Positions 7,258 through 12,341 of a stretch of DNA of 12,341 nucleotides are shown here, one piece after another (the first letter of the stretch is position 1; every line of letters starts with the position of its first letter). The stretch covers positions 1-12,341 of the forward strand of contig JBOGOC010000095.1 in assembly GCA_050747525.1 (NCBI GenBank). The letters are read 5' to 3'. The notes below the pieces were generated by a model that saw only the letters and a list, made by a program, of their open reading frames with translations, was not told the origin of the DNA and ran no database searches. Made by a program: the position numbers and the translations under genes. The DNA comes from JBOGOC01 sp050747525. GTDB taxonomy: Bacteria > Acidobacteriota > Polarisedimenticolia > JACPZX01 > DASXTC01.

Positions 7258-8354
7258 TGCGCGTCGTTCACGTGAACACCGAGTACACGTGGCGTGGCGG
7301 CGAGAGCCAGGTGCTGAATCTCATGCGCGGTCTGCGCCGGCTCGGCCACGACGTCGAGCTGGTGGGGATGCCGGAAGGCGCGCTGGGGAGCCGCTGCCGC
7401 CAGGACCTCCTGCCGGTGACCGAGATGAAGATGCGCAGCGATGCCGACGTGATCGCCGGATGGCGCCTGGCCAGGCATCTCCGGCGGCGCTCCTGCGACA
7501 TCGTGCACGCGCAGACGGCGCGCGCCCACTCCATCGCCCTGATGGCCCGGGCGCTGGGCGGGACCGGCCGCCTGGTGGTGAGCCGGCGGATCGATTTCCC
7601 CGTTCGCCGCGACCCCGCCAACCGCCTCAAGTACCGCAGCCGCCTGGTGGACCGCTACATCGCCGTCGCGTCGATCGTCCGGGACGTCCTGGTGGCCGCG
7701 GGGGTGGGCTCCGAGCGGATCCGCGTGATCCACAGCAGCATCGATCTCGCGCGCTTCCGCGACGTGGGCGATCATCGCGCCGCGGTGCGCGAGGAGCTGG
7801 GGCTCGGCTCCGGCGACCTGGTGGTGGGCCAGGTGGCGGCGCTGGCCTGGCACAAGGGGCAGAAGGACCTGATCGCGGCCCTGCCGCTGCTGCAGCGTGA
7901 CGTTCCCTCGGCACGCCTGGTCCTGGTGGGGGCCGGCCCCGACGAGACCGCGCTCCGGGGCCAGGCGGGCGGTCTCGCGCCAGCCGGCGCGGTCCGCTTC
8001 ACCGGGGCGCGCGAGGATGTCCCGCGGCTGCTGACGGCCTTCGACGCCTTCTGCATGCCGTCGTATCAGGAGGGGCTCTGCAACGCCGTGCTGGAGGCCT
8101 TCGCGGGCCGCGTGCCGGTGGTCGCCTCCACCGCGGGCGGCCTGCCCGAGATCGTCCGCCACGAGAAAACCGGCCTCCTGGTTCCTCCCCACGACCCTCC
8201 GGCGCTGGCGGCGGCGTTGCGGCGGCTGCTGCAGGATCGCGCTCTGGCGCAATCGGTGACCGCCGCGGCACACCGTCTGGTGCACGAGGAGTTCGGCGTA
8301 GAGCGCATGGTGGAGCGCACCGCCGCCGTTTACGAGGAGGCGCTGGCCCTATGA
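7257..8354 (+). CDS. GT4-family glycosyltransferase (GT-B fold)
   Basis: 365 residues. The N-terminal domain opens MRVVHVNTEYTWRGGESQ, with the GGxxx loop seen in GT4 enzymes that approach a lipid-linked or protein acceptor. The linker IRVIHSSIDLARF precedes the C-terminal nucleotide-sugar domain. That domain contains VVGQVAALAWHKGQKDLI, the EX7E motif (E272 and E280, in YQEGLCNAVLE) and the GGLPEIV and GLLVPP loops. It should transfer a sugar from a nucleotide donor with retention of configuration, on the cytoplasmic face of the membrane. Donor and acceptor are unknown. The start is ATG 7257, overlapping the previous stop as TGATG and fitting family N-termini. An in-frame extension back to 7050 only reads through the upstream gene. 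The stop overlaps the next start by four bases. Confidence 0.9.
   Translation: MRVVHVNTEYTWRGGESQVLNLMRGLRRLGHDVELVGMPEGALGSRCRQDLLPVTEMKMRSDADVIAGWRLARHLRRRSCDIVHAQTARAHSIALMARALGGTGRLVVSRRIDFPVRRDPANRLKYRSRLVDRYIAVASIVRDVLVAAGVGSERIRVIHSSIDLARFRDVGDHRAAVREELGLGSGDLVVGQVAALAWHKGQKDLIAALPLLQRDVPSARLVLVGAGPDETALRGQAGGLAPAGAVRFTGAREDVPRLLTAFDAFCMPSYQEGLCNAVLEAFAGRVPVVASTAGGLPEIVRHEKTGLLVPPHDPPALAAALRRLLQDRALAQSVTAAAHRLVHEEFGVERMVERTAAVYEEALAL
8334..8340 (+). promoter_or_regulatory. Shine-Dalgarno for the aminotransferase, inside the preceding gene
   Basis: GAGGAGG lies ten bases before ATG 8351, within the last codons of the glycosyltransferase. It complements the ATGA stop/start overlap and is the clearest ribosome site in the operon. 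Confidence 0.5.
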
Positions 8355-9457
8355 CCATCCCTTTCATGGACCTGCAGGCCCAGCTTCGATCGCTCCGCCC
8401 CGAGCTGGATGCCGCCGTGGCGCGGGTGCTCGACACGGGCCACTTCGTTCTGGGCGAGGAAGTCGAGGCGTTCGAGAAGGAGTTCGCCGCCTATTGCGGC
8501 GCGCGCCACGCGGTGGCGGTCAACTCGGGGACGGCCGCGCTGCACCTGGCGCTCCTGGCGGCCGGAGCGGGGCCGGGCCACGAAGTGATCACCGTGCCGT
8601 TCACGTTCGTGGCCAGCGTGGCGGCCATCTGGCAGACGGGGGCCCGTCCCGTGCTGGTGGACATCGACCCGCGCACCTTCACCATGGATCCCGCGCGCCT
8701 GGAGGCGGCCATCACGCCGCTCACACGCGCCATCCTCCCCGTCCATCTGTACGGACAGCTGGCCGAGATGGGCCCGATCATGGAGATCGCACGGCGTCAC
8801 GGCCTGGCGGTGATCGAGGACGCCGCCCAGGCCCACGGCGCGGCGCAGGACGGCCGTCAGGCGGGCACCTGGGGCGACTTCGGCTGCTTCAGCTTCTATC
8901 CGACCAAGAACCTGGGCGCCTGCGGCGAGGGGGGCCTGATCACCACCGCAGACGACGGCGCGGCGGCCACGCTGCGCATGCTGCGTGACTGGGGGCAGCG
9001 CGAGAAGTACCGTCACGACATCAAGGGGTTCAACGCCCGGATGGAAGGGTTGCAGGGGGCGATCCTCCGCGTGAAGCTGCGGCACCTCGAACGATGGACC
9101 GAGGAGCGTCGCGACCGCGCGGCTCTGTACGACCGGCTGCTGTCGGACGCCGAGGTGCGCGCACCGTGGGTGCGGCCCGGCTCACGCCACGTCTACCACC
9201 TGTACACGGTGCGGGCCGGCAGGCGCGACGCGCTCCGCGAAGCGCTCGCCGCCCGCGGCATCGGCACGGGCCTGCACTACCCCATCCCCGTCCACAGGCA
9301 GCCCGCGTGGGCCGAGCTGGCGGGCACGCCCGACGTCCCGCAGACCGATGCGGCCGCCTCGGAGGTCGTCTCGCTTCCTCTTTATCCCGAGATGCCTCAC
9401 GAGCACGTCCACCGCGTGGCCCAGGCGGTGATCGAAGCCGCGGGCACGGTCAGGTGA
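8351..9457 (+). CDS. DegT/DnrJ/EryC1/StrS-family PLP-dependent sugar aminotransferase
   Basis: 368 residues, the usual family length. Visible signatures are the N-terminal IPFMDLQAQ, the cofactor phosphate loop NSGTAAL (58-64), EDAAQAHG with D157 placed to pair with the pyridine nitrogen, and the Schiff-base lysine K186 in SFYPTKNLGACGEGG. IKGFNARMEGLQGAIL follows, then the C-terminal HYPIPVHRQPA. The reaction is glutamate-dependent amination of a keto sugar nucleotide in the cytoplasm. The GFNARMEGLQGAIL region is most like dTDP-3-keto-6-deoxyhexose aminotransferases (FdtB/QdtB type), but that specificity is a guess. The ATGA overlap with the glycosyltransferase and the GTGA overlap with the next gene indicate coupled translation. 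Its product may be the amino sugar used by this operon's transferases. No matching dehydratase or nucleotidyltransferase lies in the window. Confidence 0.93.
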   Translation: MTIPFMDLQAQLRSLRPELDAAVARVLDTGHFVLGEEVEAFEKEFAAYCGARHAVAVNSGTAALHLALLAAGAGPGHEVITVPFTFVASVAAIWQTGARPVLVDIDPRTFTMDPARLEAAITPLTRAILPVHLYGQLAEMGPIMEIARRHGLAVIEDAAQAHGAAQDGRQAGTWGDFGCFSFYPTKNLGACGEGGLITTADDGAAATLRMLRDWGQREKYRHDIKGFNARMEGLQGAILRVKLRHLERWTEERRDRAALYDRLLSDAEVRAPWVRPGSRHVYHLYTVRAGRRDALREALAARGIGTGLHYPIPVHRQPAWAELAGTPDVPQTDAAASEVVSLPLYPEMPHEHVHRVAQAVIEAAGTVR

Positions 9458-10242
9458 GCGGGAACGGAGCCCTCAAGTTCTACGACCGCCGCCACCGGCG
9501 CCTGGTGTTCATCCGCCGGCGCGCCGACGAGAGGTACTGGGACGAGCACTGGGACGAGCGTGACGCCCGCGCGGCCCTCGACGACCGGGGCCAGGCGCGC
9601 TTCTTCGTGGATCTCACGCGCCGGCACCTGCCCGGCGGCGGCCGCGTCCTGGAAGGAGGATGCGGTCTGGGAGAGAAGCTCAGGGCCCTGGGACGGGCCG
9701 GCTTCCACGCCCACGGCGTGGACACCGCCGCGGCCACGCTGCGGCGGCTCCGCGATCTGGCTCCCGACCTGAGCCTGGCGCAGTGCGACGTGCGCGGTCT
9801 GTGCTTCGTGGACGGCTCGTTCGACGGCTACTGGTCGATCGGCGTCATCGAGCACTTCTACGACGGCTTCACGCCGCTGGCCCGTGAGATGCAGAGGGTG
9901 GTGCGCCCGGGCGGGTTCCTGTTTCTCACCTTCCCCGCGATGACCCCTCTGCGGCGCCTCAAGGCGGCGCTGCGGATGTACCCGGCGTGGAACGACGGGG
10001 CCGAAGCGGCCCACCGCGAGCGCTTCTACCAGTTCGCCCTGGCCGAGCGCGAGGTGGTCGCCCGCCTGGAGGCCGACCATGGCTTCCAGGTGGTGGCGCG
10101 CGGACGGCGCGGCGGGATGCGGGGACTCAAGGAAGAGGCGCGCTTCCTGCATTCCCTGATCAAGCCCGTGCGGCGCCTGCTGGATCCGCTGATCGCATCA
10201 CTGGCCGGGCACTCGGCCGTTCTCGTGCTGCGCAGGGTGTGA
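9454..10242 (+). CDS. Class I SAM-dependent methyltransferase
   Basis: 262 residues. A short basic and aromatic N-terminus (RRHRRLVFIRRR, then YWDEHWDER) precedes a standard methyltransferase core. Motif I is VLEGGCGLGEK (65-75); the acidic residue after strand 2 is D90 in HGVDTA; CDVRGLCFVDGSFD (111-124) and WSIGVIEHF (127-135) follow; VVRPGGFLFLTFPA is the post-motif strand. It should methylate a small molecule or glycan in the cytoplasm. In this setting a sugar or an amino group made by the upstream aminotransferase is a plausible target, by inference only. The start is GTG 9454, overlapping the aminotransferase TGA as GTGA; reading further upstream would run antiphase through that gene. 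It ends in another GTGA overlap with the membrane protein gene. Confidence 0.87.
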   Translation: MSGNGALKFYDRRHRRLVFIRRRADERYWDEHWDERDARAALDDRGQARFFVDLTRRHLPGGGRVLEGGCGLGEKLRALGRAGFHAHGVDTAAATLRRLRDLAPDLSLAQCDVRGLCFVDGSFDGYWSIGVIEHFYDGFTPLAREMQRVVRPGGFLFLTFPAMTPLRRLKAALRMYPAWNDGAEAAHRERFYQFALAEREVVARLEADHGFQVVARGRRGGMRGLKEEARFLHSLIKPVRRLLDPLIASLAGHSAVLVLRRV

Positions 10243-11957
10243 CCGGGAGCACCGTGGGGCGCGCGGGTCGTCACGCGATCGCGCTGTCCTGCCTGCTGGG
10301 CGCGCTGCTGCTGCACTCGGCCTGGCTCATCGGCCAGGACGCACGCATCCCGGCCCGCACCACCGACCAGATGAACATCGGTCTGATGGTGCTCAAGACC
10401 GATCATCCCGAGCTGTTCTCCCGCGACCAGGCCTTCTCCGACCCCGAGCTGTTCCGCTTCTACACACCCACGTTCCTGGAGATCACGCGCGTCCTCAACC
10501 GGTGGACCGGAGACCTGGACCCTTCTCTCCGGCTGCTGCTTCCCGTGCTGATCGCACTCTACGCCGTGGGCATGTACGTGCTGCTGTACGACGTGACGGG
10601 CAGCGTGGCGGCCTCCGCGGCCATCGCCGGCGCGTCGTCGCTGCTGTACCGGCTGCTCGGATCGGAGCTCTGGGGCGTCGCCTCGATGAAGGCGGTCCTG
10701 CCGCGCAGTCTGTTCCTGGCCGTCGTGCCGTGGGTGGCGCTGGCGCTGTTGCGGTGGTGGCGCGGCGGCCCCGCCTGGCTGCTCCCCACGTGCGGGCTGG
10801 CGGCGGGGCTGGCCGCCAACGTCCATCCGGTCTCGGGGCTCGTGCTCGTGGAGGTCCTGCTGGTGATGTCGGTGCTGGGACGGCGGCCCGGAGCGCGCGC
10901 CGCCGGAGCCACGCTGCTCACGGCGCTGCTGGCCCTGATCGGGGCGTCCCCCATGGTCGCCCACTTCCTGTCCACCACGGCGCCTCCCTTCGTCCCGGAC
11001 TTCCCTTTCGAGGCCTTCCGGAGCTCGCTGAAGGCACATCACAGGACGTTCTATCCGTTCGCGCGCGATCAGGCAGCGCTCACCGCCTTCGTGGTGGGGT
11101 GGATGGCGGCCATGATCCTGTGGCTGATCGCCCTGTGGTGCCACCGTCGCGGTCAGGTCTCCGGAGCGCTGTTCGCGGCGGGGCTGGCGCTGCAGCTGCC
11201 CGCGGCCAGCCTGATCACCCTGTTCCGGTCGTGGCCGCTCATCCTGATGGCCGCGGCCTACGCGTGGCTCCGGTGGAAGAAGCGCGCGCCCGATCGCCTC
11301 GACTGGGGGATCCTCGCGTTGATGGCCACCGTGGCCGGGCTCGCCCTGGCCGGCACGTGCGCCCTGGATCAGCTGTGGGCCAGGTTCGAGCTGTGGAAGC
11401 TCAGCACGCTCGTGGGCGAGCACGGCCGCGCCGCGCGGCTGCTCCCCCTCCCGCTGTTCCTGCTGGCCGCGCGGCTGATCGCGGCGGTGACGGCCGGCGC
11501 TGGAGCGGCGCGGCGCTGGGCCGTGGCCCTGGCCCTGGCCGCGCTGGTGGCCGGTCCGTCGATCAACACGGCGCTCCGCGAGCGCTCCCGCATCGAGCAG
11601 CAGAGCGCGGCGCGGCATGACTTCCGGCAGATGGCCGCCTGGGCACGCAACGACACTCCCGTCGACAGCCTGTTCTACACCGATGACCTGGAGTTCCGGC
11701 TGCGCGCGCAGCGCAGCATCACGCACTGCTGGAAAGACATCGGCCTGTCCTACTACACGATGTCGAGATTCCAGGGCTTCCTGAAACGGTATCGCGAGAT
11801 GCAGGGCGCGCGCGGAGACCCCGCCCGGCTGGCCGCCCTGAGCCGCGAGCACGGCATCGACTACGTCGTGGAGGAGCCCGGCCGGACGCTGCCCTTCGAG
11901 GTGGTCTTCCGCAACGACCACCACGTGGTCTATCGCCTCAGCGCGCGGCCTGACTGA
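10239..11957 (+). CDS. Polytopic membrane protein, GT-C glycosyltransferase-like
   Basis: 572 residues from GTG 10239, which overlaps the previous stop as GTGA; GTG 10254 is an alternative. About 11 hydrophobic spans are visible, from residues 12-32 to near residue 445. They are followed by a soluble C-terminal domain of about 125 residues beginning near HDFRQMAAWARNDTP. The first external loop is long and polar (QDARIPARTTDQMN, then DQAFSDPELFRFY), as in GT-C enzymes, which carry acidic catalytic residues there. NVHPVSGLVL in a membrane span also looks conserved. GT-C proteins use polyprenyl-linked sugar donors on the outer face of the cytoplasmic membrane, so a role in transferring the operon's sugar is reasonable. 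I cannot point to proven catalytic residues, and a transporter-like or uncharacterised membrane family is possible. The final 20 bases overlap the opposing gene. Confidence 0.8.
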   Translation: MTGSTVGRAGRHAIALSCLLGALLLHSAWLIGQDARIPARTTDQMNIGLMVLKTDHPELFSRDQAFSDPELFRFYTPTFLEITRVLNRWTGDLDPSLRLLLPVLIALYAVGMYVLLYDVTGSVAASAAIAGASSLLYRLLGSELWGVASMKAVLPRSLFLAVVPWVALALLRWWRGGPAWLLPTCGLAAGLAANVHPVSGLVLVEVLLVMSVLGRRPGARAAGATLLTALLALIGASPMVAHFLSTTAPPFVPDFPFEAFRSSLKAHHRTFYPFARDQAALTAFVVGWMAAMILWLIALWCHRRGQVSGALFAAGLALQLPAASLITLFRSWPLILMAAAYAWLRWKKRAPDRLDWGILALMATVAGLALAGTCALDQLWARFELWKLSTLVGEHGRAARLLPLPLFLLAARLIAAVTAGAGAARRWAVALALAALVAGPSINTALRERSRIEQQSAARHDFRQMAAWARNDTPVDSLFYTDDLEFRLRAQRSITHCWKDIGLSYYTMSRFQGFLKRYREMQGARGDPARLAALSREHGIDYVVEEPGRTLPFEVVFRNDHHVVYRLSARPD

Positions 11958-12341
11958 CGCACACCTGATCGGCCCCCCACCGCCGGCAGGCAGCTACCTG
12001 AAGCCGCATCTCGCCGGCCAGCGCGTCGGTCTCGTTGCGCCGGGCCACGATCACCGCGGCGGGGCTCTCCGTGAGCAGCTGCTGGAGATCATCGAGACGC
12101 CTCACCACCGGCAGGCTGTCACGCTCCAGCGCGATCAGCAGGCTGTCGGCGAACGAGTCGTCGTACAGCACGATCGTGCCGTCGGATCCGGCCAGCTTCA
12201 GGGCGGCCTCGGCCACCCCGCGGCCGGACTTGATCGGATCCAGGGCGGGCACCGCGACCCACTGTGCCCAGCCCAGGAGCAGCAGCAGCGAGAGCGCCGC
12301 GGCGCCGGCCGACACCCGCGGCGCGCGCCCCAGGCGGGCGA
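11938..12341 (-). CDS. C-terminal part of a probable GT39/ArnT-type membrane glycosyltransferase (5' part beyond right edge)
   Basis: 133 residues are visible before the TGA at 11938-11940. The frame is open to the window edge, so the start is not seen; GTG 12315 is internal in my reading. A last membrane span (AGAAALSLLLLLGWAQWVAV) is followed by PALDPIKSGRG and a soluble alpha/beta tail. That tail includes GTIVLYDDSFADSLL, SLPVVRRLDDLQQLL and PAAVIVARRNETDAL. This layout, with a final span, a short linker and a small soluble domain, fits the end of PMT/ArnT-like enzymes that use polyprenyl-phosphate sugars at the outer face of the membrane. The catalytic N-terminal part is missing, so the assignment is tentative. 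It converges on the operon and overlaps its last gene by 20 bases. Confidence 0.7.
   Translation of the reverse strand, partial: ARLGRAPRVSAGAAALSLLLLLGWAQWVAVPALDPIKSGRGVAEAALKLAGSDGTIVLYDDSFADSLLIALERDSLPVVRRLDDLQQLLTESPAAVIVARRNETDALAGEMRLQVAACRRWGADQVCVSQAAR

Noticed and set aside
10026..11924. A 632-codon minus-strand open frame
   Set aside because: It is antisense to the membrane protein, rich in Gln, Arg, His and Gly, and has no membrane spans or domains.

Overview
This is a GC-rich, almost fully coding window with seven protein genes. Two of them run off the edges. I see no tRNA, rRNA, CRISPR array, transposase or phage gene. High GC, secreted thrombospondin type 3 (TSP3) proteins and glycan genes suggest a free-living, probably Gram-negative-type bacterium. 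Acidobacteriota or a similar soil or sediment lineage is my guess. No taxonomic marker in the window settles this.

Left part (1-2580, minus strand): the first 860 residues of a very large iron-sulfur/FAD oxidoreductase related to the glutamate synthase small subunit (GltD). It reads off the left edge. A 120-base divergent intergenic region (2581-2700) separates it from the next gene.

Centre (2701-6282, plus strand): a secreted 1193-residue protein. It has a signal peptide, a right-handed parallel beta-helix, about 18 calcium-binding TSP3 repeats and a C-terminal beta-rich domain. A naive open frame extends its start back to base 610, but that extension is antisense to the oxidoreductase and is not real.

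Right part (6313-11957, plus strand): five genes whose stops and starts overlap by 1 or 4 bases. In order they encode a variant SAM methyltransferase, a GT4 glycosyltransferase, a DegT-family sugar aminotransferase, a second SAM methyltransferase and a polytopic membrane protein resembling GT-C glycosyltransferases. This looks like one operon making and decorating an amino-sugar-containing surface glycan. From the right edge, a minus-strand gene ending at 11938 overlaps the operon's last gene tail to tail by 20 bases. It looks like the C-terminus of another GT39/ArnT-type membrane glycosyltransferase.

The centre and right plus-strand units share a start arrangement: a -10-like TAGA(G/A)T element 7-8 bases before the ATG and no Shine-Dalgarno. 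This suggests leaderless or near-leaderless transcripts. I did not find a clearly novel system. The most unusual items are the TSP3 array with Cys-bracketed inserts and an embedded EF-hand-like loop, the stretched cysteine spacing of the oxidoreductase, the leaderless-type starts and the variant methyltransferase.
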